From Pycnococcus provasolii (taxonomy: Eukaryota > Chlorophyta > Pseudoscourfieldiophyceae > Pseudoscourfieldiales > Pycnococcaceae), in assembly GCA_938743325.2 (NCBI GenBank), contig OW568876.1, positions 434,001 through 498,000 of the forward strand: DNA of 64,000 nucleotides, in the 5' to 3' direction. Below, one piece after another: positions 34,070-43,997 of the stretch. The notes below the pieces were generated by a model. That model was not told the origin of the DNA. It did not search any database and saw nothing but the letters and a program-made list of their open reading frames with translations. Both the position numbers and the translations under genes were made by a program. How positions within the stretch are numbered: the stretch's first letter is position 1; each line of letters opens with the position of its first letter.

Positions 34070-36892
34070 TTACAGGCTCTTCAAGAGGTCATCTTGGATA
34101 CCCTGTGCGAATTTGAATACGCCTGTGGGAAACGCGTCACCCCACTTCAGCTTGCGACTCCATTTGTAGACCAAAGGACCTTGTTTGCCACGCGAAATAA
34201 TCGTCCTTTCAATTATACCAGGAGGGACGTAACGTGCCGCTTGAGACTCGATGTCGTCACGTTTCTTACGTGCGGCGAGCCATACCTGCTGAGTGAGAAA
34301 GTCGGCATCCGTAGCCTCACCGGGACGACACACGTCTACGATGACGTGCCGTTTGCGTTTAAGCGGAGGACGCACGAGGCGGCCCCACTCACGACTGCCC
34401 TTTCGATCAGCATTCTGAACCGAATCCAAAACCGCGGCGTGCGCGTCGAAGAGAGTTCGCTGTCCAAATCCCATCTCTGTGAGCGAGCGATCGAGCATAT
34501 CCTGGGTGGTTTCCTCTTCGAAAATGGGCGTGTCTTTCGCGCGGCTCTCCTCGTAGTCATACTTGATGGACTTGTATGCGGCGACCACCACATCTGGATC
34601 TGTCTGCGATGCCACCGCAGTAGTCTCGGGCTGCTGCTCCGTTACCACAGTATTCGCCACGCTTTCAGCCTCGCCCTCACCCAAAAGGTGTTCGCGTTGC
34701 AGATGTGCGTCAAAGTGTCCGGCAGCCTTTGCCGCGTCTAGATGCGCCACCTTGAGCAGCTCCTCATTCGCGACCGTTACTCCCATACTCGCCGTGACGC
34801 CTGCAACAGGCTTGCGGTAGATGACAATGTAGCTAAACTTTTCGTCCTGATAGTCGCGCGCCAGTCGCTTTTCGCCGCGAAAGTCTACCAGATCGCGCGG
34901 TGCGCCGCCGAATGGGCCCGAGCCGAATCCAGCTGCACTGCCGTGGCCACGAGCTTCGCGCAGCTGCAGATCTCGCGTACGCAACTTGAATGACGCAGTC
35001 CTTGGCACATGGCTCTTCAGTTCTCGAAGAAGTTGCGGGCGGCGTACGCGCTGAGCGAAGTGGCACCAGCCAGTCTTCCGTCGCGATGCCTCGTCCGTAC
35101 TCTCGTCGATGGCATCGCCGTATGGGCAAGCGCCGGCGTGAAAGCAAGGTGCAATGACCGTGGCACCAATTGGCGCCGTGCGCGGGTAATTGGGAAAGCC
35201 GCCACCTTCGGCGCCGGCGCCGCGCTTCATCTCGGGTGGAGTCGCACGTGCATGCTCGGCAAGTTCCGTGAATGCGCTTCTGAGGGCATGGCTTGCCTCG
35301 GGCGACAGCTCGTGCACGGGTTCGTTCGCCTTGGCGATAAGATTTGACGTACTTTTCTTGCCAAGGCCAAGCTGCTCCGCGCGAATGGCTACAAGTTCCC
35401 CGCTGCCATCATCCAGACTTTCGAGCTTTGTTGTCAGCGAGGAGATGTGATCGAGGGCGACGCGGCGTGCACGGCGTACCACTGCAGATCCTCGGGGCGT
35501 TCCCGGCTCCACCACGACAAGGTAACCTCCACGCTCAGGGCATAGCATGCCAGCAAGCTGCCGCACGACGCGGTCGCGTTCGTAGTCATCCTCAAGTTCG
35601 CCGAGGCTATAGCTCGCCACAGCTAGCTCGAAGGGCGCTGTGGTTCGCCGCATCCTGCTTGGTGGCGGAAGCGTCGGTATGAATGACACGCCCGTGGGGT
35701 ACTCGAATTGATCGAATTCGTCGTTGAGGCGAGCGCGCACACTGCGCGTGTCGTACCCACGATCGTGGTCATTGCTGCCGTCGTCCTTGTCCATGTCGTC
35801 GTTCTCGCGAAAGCGCACGCCACGCTCGCCGAATATGCCGTCACGGTGCGCCGGCGAATTCTGCTTTGGGTTCCCTGGCCGCACGCCAAGCATGAATTTG
35901 GCATCCTGACGCATCGCACGGCTTGGTTCGATGGCCAGAACGCGCTTGCTGATGGATCCGTCGCCGAAGACGTGCTTTGCGGCGTAGTAGCTCGGCAGGT
36001 GTCCGGCACCAAAGTCAACCATGCTGCAAGGCTGTGCGCGAGGGTGCGCATCGACGATCGAGCGGAACACGCGCGCGAGCGCCGCCGCGGCCACCGGCGT
36101 GCGCACAGCAGCGTACGCGACGGACTCGGAGTAACCGTACGCCTCATCGGCGCCCGCGGCAGACGCCGCTCGCCGCACGTCCATCGACGATACGTTCCTT
36201 GCACGTGGCTTGATGGCGTATTCGCGCAAAGCCTCTGCGACAGGTCCGTCAGGGTCGCCAACGTACCGAGCCACGTCCATCGCGCTCACCTTGCTTCCTC
36301 CTCGTCTGCCTGCCGACGGTCCCAACGGGGCTGCCCCTTTTGCCTTCTCCAGGGCGCTGTCCACGCCTTTCACGCGCGTTCTCCTGTCCCTGCGCAGGTC
36401 CTCCGGTGCGTGCCTCAGGCTTGCGTTCCTGAGTCTCCACTGCAGCACGAGCGCGTGCTTTCTTAGGTGCCTAGCGTTCTTCCCTCGCACGAGCTCGCGC
36501 ATTCCGCTGTCAAGCTTTTCGGGCACAATAAAGAGTCTGGACGCGGCGATGCCCGTCGCTCTCTTCATTGCCGCGGTCAACGCTCGAGCGGTGAGTGCGT
36601 TTCGAAACCTGTCGTCTACCAGCGCGTCTTTCAGTTGGGTGGGCATCGGGGGCGGGGGAGGGACGCTGACGGCACCCACACGAGATGCTGGCGGCGGAGG
36701 AGGAGGAGATGCACCACCATGAGATGCTAACGGCGTGAGAGGCGGTGAGGGTGGTGCACCCCCCCCACAGAAGGTTCGCGACATGGAGGACAATGAAGCG
36801 AAGGCAGAACATGAACGCCAAGACACCGATGAGGCACGATCCACCACCAGACGTGATGCTGCCATGTTTTGGATGACGCCCGCCGCCATCAT
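34070..36892 (-). CDS. RSM22: Mitochondrial ribosome-assembly methyltransferase-like protein Rsm22/METTL17
   Basis: SAM-fold protein of 940 residues (ATG 36892) that in yeast and humans is needed for assembly of the mitochondrial small ribosomal subunit. The Rossmann core reads MVDFGAGHLPSYYAAKHVFG, then VLAIEPSRAM and ELAVASYSLGEL. The family-specific iron-sulfur region shows VIAPCFHAGACPYGD and GWCHFAQRVRRP, followed by EKFSYIVIYRKP. The N-terminus carries a Pro-rich leader (PPSPPLTPLASHGG), fitting mitochondrial import. It is longer than yeast Rsm22 (about 630), through insertions between the Rossmann strands and a C-terminal extension of ~250 residues ending in KWGDAFPTGVFKFAQG. Divergent from LpxC. 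Confidence 0.87.
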   Translation of the reverse strand: MMAAGVIQNMAASRLVVDRASSVSWRSCSAFASLSSMSRTFCGGGAPPSPPLTPLASHGGASPPPPPPASRVGAVSVPPPPPMPTQLKDALVDDRFRNALTARALTAAMKRATGIAASRLFIVPEKLDSGMRELVRGKNARHLRKHALVLQWRLRNASLRHAPEDLRRDRRTRVKGVDSALEKAKGAAPLGPSAGRRGGSKVSAMDVARYVGDPDGPVAEALREYAIKPRARNVSSMDVRRAASAAGADEAYGYSESVAYAAVRTPVAAAALARVFRSIVDAHPRAQPCSMVDFGAGHLPSYYAAKHVFGDGSISKRVLAIEPSRAMRQDAKFMLGVRPGNPKQNSPAHRDGIFGERGVRFRENDDMDKDDGSNDHDRGYDTRSVRARLNDEFDQFEYPTGVSFIPTLPPPSRMRRTTAPFELAVASYSLGELEDDYERDRVVRQLAGMLCPERGGYLVVVEPGTPRGSAVVRRARRVALDHISSLTTKLESLDDGSGELVAIRAEQLGLGKKSTSNLIAKANEPVHELSPEASHALRSAFTELAEHARATPPEMKRGAGAEGGGFPNYPRTAPIGATVIAPCFHAGACPYGDAIDESTDEASRRKTGWCHFAQRVRRPQLLRELKSHVPRTASFKLRTRDLQLREARGHGSAAGFGSGPFGGAPRDLVDFRGEKRLARDYQDEKFSYIVIYRKPVAGVTASMGVTVANEELLKVAHLDAAKAAGHFDAHLQREHLLGEGEAESVANTVVTEQQPETTAVASQTDPDVVVAAYKSIKYDYEESRAKDTPIFEEETTQDMLDRSLTEMGFGQRTLFDAHAAVLDSVQNADRKGSREWGRLVRPPLKRKRHVIVDVCRPGEATDADFLTQQVWLAARKKRDDIESQAARYVPPGIIERTIISRGKQGPLVYKWSRKLKWGDAFPTGVFKFAQGIQDDLLKSL

Positions 36893-37488
36893 GCTCCCTG
36901 CACGTGGAAAAGACGGGAGGGAGGGATTGGGCAGGCTCGACCGTATGGTAGGAGGAGTGCTTGGGGTACCACGAAATACTGTACCGAGGGGAAATACCAC
37001 GGTCCACGGAAACCCAACCCCGAAACTAAACCCGGTTAACCCCGAAACCCAACCCCGAAACCCAACCCCGAAACCCGGTTAACCCCGAAACCCGGTTAAC
37101 CCCGAAACGAAACCCGGTTAACCCAACCCCGAAACCCGGTTAACCCAACCACGAAACCCGGTTAACCCAACCCCGAAACCCGGTAAACCCCGAAACGAAA
37201 CCCGGTTAACCCCGAAACCCAACCCCGAAACCCAACCCGGTTAACCCAACCCCGAAACCCGGTTAACCCCGAAACCCAACCCCGAAACCCAGCTGAAACC
37301 CAGCCCTAAAACCCAAATCCACCCTGCTCTTGCGGGGATCCCCTCGAGGTCCAAGGAAATTAACCAGGTTCCTTTTTGAGAATTGCGGGTTCCTTTTTTT
37401 CCTCCGCCTCCGCCTCTCTGTTGTGGATAATTCCCTCCTCGTTTCATTCTTCCGAAACTTCTTGGCGGCGGCTTTTAGCTGTTCCAAC
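36893..37488. other. Divergent promoter Rsm22/LpxC
   Basis: Mostly the degenerate C-rich repeat listed separately, then a T/C-rich leader before the LpxC ATG. No gene seen. Confidence 0.5.
37009..37314. repeat. Degenerate GAAACCCGGTTAACCC tandem array
   Basis: About 300 bp built from variable alternation of CCGAAACCC, GGTTAACCC and CAACCC words, unit about 12-22 bp. On the minus strand it is G-rich and sense for Rsm22. It resembles a drifted relative of the TTAGGG arrays found at the same kind of position in other gene pairs. Confidence 0.85.
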
Positions 37489-39351
37489 ATGTCTTCTTTC
37501 TCTCCCTCTCCCTCCAAGTCTATCATTGATAAGTCTCGTGGTATGCGTGTGCGTGTGCGTGGTGGTTCATTCGTCAATGTGCACGCCAATGCCAGGTTCA
37601 GGTTGCCTCGGTTCATGCTGCCTGGGGGTCGTTCAGGTTCACGTGTCGGTCGTGCCCCCGCTCAGGTTGGGTTCGGGTCTGTGGTTAGGGTCCCTGGGGG
37701 GGCTCACATTCATGTGTGTGGACGACACATTGGATTTGTGTGCGCGTCAATGGCAGGTGGAAATAACAATGTCAACATCATGGCCTCATCAGCACAGACA
37801 ACGATCCCTGACTCCGACGTAAGCGGTCTCGTAAGCACTAATGAGGACAAAGTGATGTGCCAGCAGACGCTTAGACGCTCGTTCGTACGCGTGGGAACGG
37901 GACTTCACTCGGGAACGACAGTGGCGGTGCGTGTGAGGCCAGCAAGGGCGGGAGAAGGGCGCTACTTCGTGCGCGTCGACTCGCAGAACACATTCGACGA
38001 AACAACCGGCGCGGGTGCCAACGACGTTCCGGAGTGGGTGCTGACGCCGCCAAGCGACGACAACAACGCTGAGCAAGGAGAGAGCGACGACGAAAGAGAG
38101 CTCAAGCGCATCTTCGCACTTCTGGAAAGCGAGAATGCGATGCTGGATGCCGAGGCGCGCGGCGAACTCAAGTGGATTCACCACCAGGACGAGGAGGGTG
38201 CCGCATCAAAGCGCTGGCGCTCCGAAAGCGGCTCCTCGGAGATCAAGCCATTTGACAACAGTCTTCCTCACGTCACCGCCACACTCGACCGCGTGTCGAA
38301 GGAGGAGCTTCGCCTGTCAACACGCCTTCTCGCCAAGCTCGACACCTTCGAAACAAATCCAGAGGATCCCGTCATGCATCGCCTTCTCCGCGAGCGGCCG
38401 TTTGACCGCGTGCCCGCGTCGTATGGCGAGGACATGACGGTGAAGAAGGACCGCATCGACGCGGAGACGGGACGTCCAAAGACAGGAGCGCTTCCCGTGG
38501 ACGCTTCGAACCCTCTGCTTTGGAGCCCGTCCGACCCGCGTCTGCTTCACGAGGTTTCGACGTGCGAGCACCTGCTCTCCGCCCTGCAGATGTGCGGCAT
38601 CGACAACGCGCGCATCGAGCTCTATGGTACGGGATACCGGTGCGGAGATTTCCAGTATGGATTCGAGATGCCACTTCTCGACGGTTCGGCGCTCGAGTGG
38701 GCTCGCGGGATCGCGCACGCAGGCCTGGCGCCCGCGCGCGACGAGGACGGCAATACGCGGCAGCGCCTGGTGATGAAGGTCAAGGAGACCATCTCCGTGC
38801 GCCGTGGCGACGCTTTCGTGACGGCATATCCCAGCGATGTGCTGCGCGTTTCGTACGGCATCGACTTTTCCGCGCGAAGCCGTGCCATCGGAACGCAGTG
38901 GTTCTCGTGGAGTCCCGTGGATTCGAACGAGGGGTCGAGTGATCCCGCATCTCTGCTCGATGCCGCAAGCTCTCCCGAGTCATGGGCTCTGGCGCAGGAC
39001 AACAGCTATCTGAATGCGGTGGCACCCGCACGTACTTTTTGCCTACAGGAGGATGTCGAGGCGATGCTCGAGGCGGGACTCATACAGGGCGCGAGCGCAC
39101 GAAGTGCGCTAGTCGCAGGACCGGACACGTGGCTGAACCCTGACATGCTGAGATTCCGCACGGACGAGCCAGCACGTCACAAGGTGCTCGACCTGCTCGG
39201 CGACCTGAGCTTGCTTGGCGCGCGGGGTCAGTGTGGCGTCCCAGTCGCACATATTGTTGCATACCGAGCTGGCCACGAGTTGCACCGGCAGTTTGCGCTC
39301 GAGCTGCTAAGTGCTTGGGAGGACGGCGCGGTAGAGTGGGTGACAGGTTGA
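37489..39351 (+). CDS. lpxC: UDP-3-O-acyl-N-acetylglucosamine deacetylase (LpxC), with large insertion
   Basis: Zinc deacetylase, the committed step of lipid A-type synthesis; plants and algae keep the pathway in organelles. From ATG 37489 the protein has 620 residues, against about 305 in E. coli. A ~125-residue leader precedes QQTLRRSFVRVGTGLHSG. The catalytic Glu-His is in VSTCEHLLSAL (about 360-361); GIDNARIEL and PLLDGSALEW follow. The second zinc site is RHKVLDLLGDL (His 564, Asp 568) and the general-base His is in AGHELHRQF (about 596). About 170 residues, acidic then basic, separate the first strand from the CEH motif, more than any domain I know in LpxC. A 3' element follows at the stop. 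Confidence 0.9.
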   Translation: MSSFSPSPSKSIIDKSRGMRVRVRGGSFVNVHANARFRLPRFMLPGGRSGSRVGRAPAQVGFGSVVRVPGGAHIHVCGRHIGFVCASMAGGNNNVNIMASSAQTTIPDSDVSGLVSTNEDKVMCQQTLRRSFVRVGTGLHSGTTVAVRVRPARAGEGRYFVRVDSQNTFDETTGAGANDVPEWVLTPPSDDNNAEQGESDDERELKRIFALLESENAMLDAEARGELKWIHHQDEEGAASKRWRSESGSSEIKPFDNSLPHVTATLDRVSKEELRLSTRLLAKLDTFETNPEDPVMHRLLRERPFDRVPASYGEDMTVKKDRIDAETGRPKTGALPVDASNPLLWSPSDPRLLHEVSTCEHLLSALQMCGIDNARIELYGTGYRCGDFQYGFEMPLLDGSALEWARGIAHAGLAPARDEDGNTRQRLVMKVKETISVRRGDAFVTAYPSDVLRVSYGIDFSARSRAIGTQWFSWSPVDSNEGSSDPASLLDAASSPESWALAQDNSYLNAVAPARTFCLQEDVEAMLEAGLIQGASARSALVAGPDTWLNPDMLRFRTDEPARHKVLDLLGDLSLLGARGQCGVPVAHIVAYRAGHELHRQFALELLSAWEDGAVEWVTG

Positions 39352-39432
39352 GATCTGTCTGATTGCTTATTCAGTAATGGAATGGAGATTACTTCGTCCA
39401 ACGGTCGGACGTCCGTTCCCACCATTCACACA
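39350..39432 (+). promoter_or_regulatory. Recurrent 3' element, copy 5 (after LpxC)
   Basis: GAGATCTGTCTGATTG, then CTTATTCAGTAATGG, then ATTACTTCGTCCAACGGTCGG, then ACGTCCG and CCATTCACAC. Overlaps the LpxC stop codon region and nearly reaches the PurF stop on the other strand. Confidence 0.8.
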
Positions 39433-39444
39433 GGGGGGTTGATC

Positions 39445-41115
39445 TCATGAGATTACCGCCTCCGACCTGGAAGCACGGTCAGAGACTTCCTGCGCTTCCA
39501 AGTATTCCGCGTCAACGTCGGGCAGGTAATGGCCTGTGAAGCAGCTAGCCTCGAAATCAACGATGTTCGGGTTCAGCTCGCGTCCCGCCTCCAGCAGGTC
39601 ATCAACTGTCTGAAAGATGATGCCATCGGCACCGAGGCGCTCGCACAGCTCCTCCTCGGTGAGGTTCGCCATCACAAGTTCCCGCTTGCTGGGCATGTCG
39701 ACGCCATACACGTTCGCGTGCTTCACAGGAGGCGAGGCGGAGGCGAGGTACACGCGCTTGGCACCCGCCTTGCGCACCATGTTGACAATCTGGCTCATCG
39801 TCGTTCCGCGTACGATCGAGTCGTCGACGAGAAGCACATTCTTGCCCTCGAAGACTGCGCTCATCGCATTCAGCTTGCGGCGCACGGAGCTCGAGCGCGT
39901 CTTCTGGTCTGGCATGATGAACGTGCGCCCGATGTACCGATTCTTCACGAGGCCTTCACGATACGGCAGGCCGAGCTCCGAGGAAATTTGGATGCACGCG
40001 GGTCGTGAGCCGTCTGGCACAGGAACGACGACGTCGATTGGCCACTTCGTCTCCTGAATTTTCCGAGCCAGTCTCGTTCCCATCGCCAGCTGATACTCGT
40101 ACACGGAGATGTCGTTCAGCACGCTGTCGGGGCGAGCGAGGTAAATGTACTCGAATACGCACGGCTTGAGCTCCGATTTCTCCGAAACCTGCTCCGATGT
40201 GATGTTTCCTTCCTGATCGATGATGACACACTCACCCGGCGCCACGTCGCGCAGGTGCGTCATCTCGAGCGGACCGAATGTGCAGTCCTCGGACGCGACT
40301 GCGTACTCCCAGCCTTTGTCGCTGTCCACCGGCGCCCGCCTTCCGATGGACAGAGGTCGCACGCCGTACGGGTCGCGGAAGGCGAGCAGGCCAACACCGT
40401 CGATGATTGCCACGACGCTGTACGCACCCTTGAGCACCGACATGCACTCCTTGACCGCGTCGATGACGAGTCGCTGGATGTTGGTTTCGGGATCGCAGCA
40501 GTCGTTCAAAACGCACTTCTGGTGCTGCCTGTGGATGGCATCCGCAAGAACGTTAAGGAGCACCTCGCTGTCACTCGAGGTTCTCAGGTGTCTGTTGAAG
40601 AAGCTGTCCGTGCCGCGCAGAATCTCGCGCAGCTCGTCGGCGTTCGTGAGGTTTCCGTTGTGCACGAGGTAGATGCCGAGCGGCGAGTTGACGAAGAATG
40701 GCTGCGCGTCGGACGCTAGCACGCCACCGGCGGTGGGGTAGCGCACGTGCCCGATCCCTATCCGCCCTGCCGAAGCCATCTTCTGCATTTCCTTCTCCCC
40801 AAACACGTCGCTGACGAGTCCCTTGTCCTTGATTTCCGTGAAGTGCGTACCATCGTACGTGACCATGCCTGATGCGTCTTGTCCTCGGTGCTGGAGCATG
40901 AGCAGTGCTTCGTAGATATCTTTCGAGCATCCCCCGGAGCCAGGCTGCAGGACGACGCCGACAATGCCGCAAGCACGAGAAACTTCCTGACGACGAGGGC
41001 GACGAGAAACACGACGAGGGGCACGACGACCTAACCCTAACCCACGACGACCATGACCATGAGCACACAGACGACCACCAACATCATAGGCACGAAGACG
41101 AGCCTGGAGCGACAT
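39445..41115 (-). CDS. purF: Amidophosphoribosyltransferase
   Basis: First committed enzyme of de novo purine synthesis, transferring glutamine amide nitrogen to PRPP. ATG 41115 gives 556 residues. After a ~48-residue Arg-rich leader the N-terminal nucleophile is Cys49 in ACGIVGVV, which implies cleavage of the leader just before Cys, as in plant plastid enzymes. The glutaminase domain shows MLQHRGQDASGM, GHVRYPTAGG and LVHNGNLTN; the PRTase domain shows VPVPDGSRPACIQ and VLLVDDSIVRGTT. Part of the leader (GLGLGR, about residues 25-30) is encoded by TTAGGG-type repeat units. Strongly supported. Confidence 0.95.
   Translation of the reverse strand: MSLQARLRAYDVGGRLCAHGHGRRGLGLGRRAPRRVSRRPRRQEVSRACGIVGVVLQPGSGGCSKDIYEALLMLQHRGQDASGMVTYDGTHFTEIKDKGLVSDVFGEKEMQKMASAGRIGIGHVRYPTAGGVLASDAQPFFVNSPLGIYLVHNGNLTNADELREILRGTDSFFNRHLRTSSDSEVLLNVLADAIHRQHQKCVLNDCCDPETNIQRLVIDAVKECMSVLKGAYSVVAIIDGVGLLAFRDPYGVRPLSIGRRAPVDSDKGWEYAVASEDCTFGPLEMTHLRDVAPGECVIIDQEGNITSEQVSEKSELKPCVFEYIYLARPDSVLNDISVYEYQLAMGTRLARKIQETKWPIDVVVPVPDGSRPACIQISSELGLPYREGLVKNRYIGRTFIMPDQKTRSSSVRRKLNAMSAVFEGKNVLLVDDSIVRGTTMSQIVNMVRKAGAKRVYLASASPPVKHANVYGVDMPSKRELVMANLTEEELCERLGADGIIFQTVDDLLEAGRELNPNIVDFEASCFTGHYLPDVDAEYLEAQEVSDRASRSEAVIS
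41030..41043 (-). repeat. TTAGGG repeats inside the PurF leader
   Basis: CCTAACCCTAACCC on the + strand; on the sense (minus) strand it reads GGGTTAGGGTTAGG in phase with the frame and encodes Gly-Leu-Gly-Leu. Confidence 0.8.
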
Positions 41116-41384
41116 TATTGGTTTCTAAGAGTATTCTATTCTTCGTGGAAATTATTTCCAAGGGGGAAAGGAAAGCGCGTCGTGAAGTTGAAAAAATGGC
41201 GCCGCCAACAAACTTGGGGGAGGGCAGAAGGGGAGGGCAAATTCGGAAGAATGCCAATCGGGACAACAGGTTGGCCGTTGGGGGATGGATTTTTCCGGGA
41301 GCTTGGCGTATTTGAGGATTTCCCTCTAACCCCTAGTTCTACTTTTTAGGTTTTACCTTTCTGTCCGCTCATCTGTCCGCTCAT
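41116..41384. other. Intergenic, no gene seen
   Basis: PurF promoter side. CCTCTAACCCCTAG at 41324-41337 is a weak relative of the C-rich repeats. No coding sequence supported. Confidence 0.4.
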
Positions 41385-42260
41385 TGTTGGAAACCACCGG
41401 CCTATGACTTCCTTGTTTTGGTGTTGAAGAATGTCATTGAGTGCTGATTCGCTAGAGCTGTATTGATTGAATTCAATTTCTCTTCTGATTCGTCAGAAGT
41501 GGATCGCGTGGATCCTCCGTCACTAGAATTTCCATCATCATCGTTGTGATCAGATTGCGATTCGTCAGGAGGAGCAGGACATGTCGGACAAACTGCGTAT
41601 GCTGTGCGCTTGTTGGTCGATGTCTTGCTTGGTCGGCTGAGCTTTTGATTGCGACCAGGAAACTTTGGCCGCGGAAGCGTACCGTTTTCATGCTGCGCCT
41701 GGACCGCTTTGCATTTGTATGTTCCATCTTCGTTCTTATCGTACTTGCGGTGCTCTGTTGATCCGCACTCCCTGTGAGACCTCCGGGGTTTGGGGCACTC
41801 CGCCTTGATGGAGGGTGTTTCCTAACCCCCACATCTACTGATTGGGGACCCCGGATGGGCATTTGATTTAGATTCTAGAGGATTAGGTTTGTACTCGACG
41901 TCTACCAAGAAATCCGTGCCTCCGACCAGCGAATCCCGACGTATGACGAGCTCAAGGAGAAAGTTCTCAGCTTCTTTCGTCGTAAGCTCTCTCTAAAAGG
42001 GAACGGGCAACCCGCAGACAAACGAGAGAAACGCAAACGCCAGGACGAGGTACCCGATGCCAAGGCTTTCAACACCAATCCCGGCTATGAAAACAAAGGA
42101 AATCGGGGAGGCAAGGAGCAAGGGCGATCCGCCCGTCTAGAGAGCAGTCGACAGGACAGGACGGCAGCTATTAAAAATTTTTTTTTAGCCGCCTCTGACC
42201 TTGAGAGAAGGTGCGCTGCGCGCACCCTGACCAACACCGTTCTGGGATGAGTGTTCTGTC
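41385..42260. mobile_element. Retroelement-like fossil region
   Basis: Begins with TGTTGGAAACCACCGGCC, identical to the presumed LTR terminus at 57740. Two stretches with protein-like composition follow. One on the minus strand (41402-41823) has Cys/His pairs (ECGSTEHRKYDKN, YAVCPTC) and an acidic Ser-rich end; one on the + strand (41877-42249) is Lys/Arg-rich (VLDVYQEIRASDQRIPTYDE). Neither has a usable start, and no reverse transcriptase or integrase motif is seen. It looks broken, probably parts of gag-like or element-borne genes; a decayed host gene is an alternative. Age cannot be judged from one copy. Confidence 0.35.
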
Positions 42261-42866
42261 CCGAGTAATCTCGTCGTCGATCGTCCACGGCGGAAGGCAG
42301 GACCACCGGCGTACGCCAAGCCGAGTGCACGAATGTGTCCAATTGAAGAGAGTCGGCTATCAACGCCGTTTCAGCCAGCATGCGGGCGTGCGTGCCGAGA
42401 GGTTGGATGGTCCGGACGTTGGGAAACCAAAACCCAAGCCGGACTAAGCCGGACCCCAAAGGACAGGCCAGGCCAAAAATGCACCAAGCAACGGTGTATC
42501 CCCCAAGGCGGGTGAAAAAGAACAAGGGGGAGTTTGTTTGGCCGAGGACCTTTTCCCCCTCGGCCCCTCCGCCCGTTATTTGTTCGCCATTTATTGAATG
42601 CGAAACATGTCACGCCTCCTGCATGTGTTCGTGAGTGAGTGCCCAGTGGTGGTTCGGAGTAGTCAGTGCAGCTTACTTCTTTTGCAGGCTTGTATGGTAC
42701 CTTGGCTCCTTTCGTTCATTGATTGGCTCGCTCATTGATTCGTCCTCATCAATCACTGCACGCGTTGGTCGGTTGGTCCTCATCATACCTGATAGATTGG
42801 CAGCGCGCAGGCGTTTGTTGATTGGCTCATACAAAACAGTATACCATAATAGTGGTAGTAACGAAG
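42261..42866. other. Intergenic, no gene seen
   Basis: Upstream region of the secreted repeat protein. Contains direct-repeat-like words ATTGATTGGCTC / GATTGGCTCATA (42720, 42820). No coding sequence supported. Confidence 0.4.
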
Positions 42867-43922
42867 ATGATGACGACGAATGTCAGGAACATGCGATCGA
42901 TCGTCACGGCGTCATCAGCCGTTCTGGTCGCTCTGCTTGCTGTCGTCGTAATGCTCAGTGCCGTGAGTGGTGTGAGCGCAGACAAATCGACGACGACGAC
43001 TTATGAGACGACGAAGTACGTTGATGAATACAACTCAGGCTACTACGGTGATGAATACAAATCAGGCTACTATCCCAAGTACAAGTGGTGGGCGCCGTGG
43101 ACGTGGAAGTACAGCAGCAACAAGTACAATGACAACAAGTACGACTCTGGATACGACTCTGGATACAGCAAAAAGAAGTACGGCTCTGGATACAGCAAGT
43201 ACGACTCTGGATACGGCTACAGCAAGTACGACTCTAAATATGGAGTTGGGCCGTACTATGGGAAGCAGTACGAGCAGGACGAGCACTACCCGTGCGACAC
43301 GTTCTACCCCAAGCCGAAGTGGTACTCGCCGTTTACATGGAAGTATCGCAAGTATGCCAAGTTTGACTACTACTCTGGTCCTTGCGAAGTAAAGAAGGAA
43401 GAACACTGTCTTCCCTTCTGGGGAAAAGATCTTCCTGACGATGCGAGTGAAGCTACTTGGTACACTGCCACTCACGCTTCTGGTGGTGGTGGGTGCCATG
43501 GTGGTGCCAAAAATGGGTGCAGCACGGCCGACATGGGTGGTGATGCCAGCACGGGTGGTGATACCCGTCGTCGTCAGCTTCTCAACCGTCCTAACCCGCG
43601 GCCCCTATACGAAACTCAGTACTTCTATGCGAAGTCAGAAGCGCATGGCTTGACGTTCACTCTCACGAATCACTACTACTACAATGAAAAGTGGGTATGT
43701 GCGATTGACGATATCAGCCGCAAGAGTGCAATTTGTACGATGGCTGGACACTTTGGAGGAAGCTATTCTACACCTGAAAAGTGCATCCTTACGTTTAAAA
43801 CGCATCAAAAGGGTGGAAAGTGCATTCCACACCACATGAAACTCGACTGTGGGAAGCCACCGTACGTTGAAACGAGCAAATTCAGCAAGATTGACTACCG
43901 TGACATTCCCCACAAGGACATC

Positions 43923-43961
<39 letters not shown>

Positions 43962-43963
43962 GC

Positions 43964-43997
<34 letters not shown>

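Noticed and set aside
3004-41115. Bacterial contamination (guaD, glpX, fdhA, lpxC, purF are bacterial-type)
   Set aside because: They are interleaved with clearly eukaryotic genes, several carry leader peptides, and three (guaD, glpX, lpxC) end with the same 3' element as host genes.
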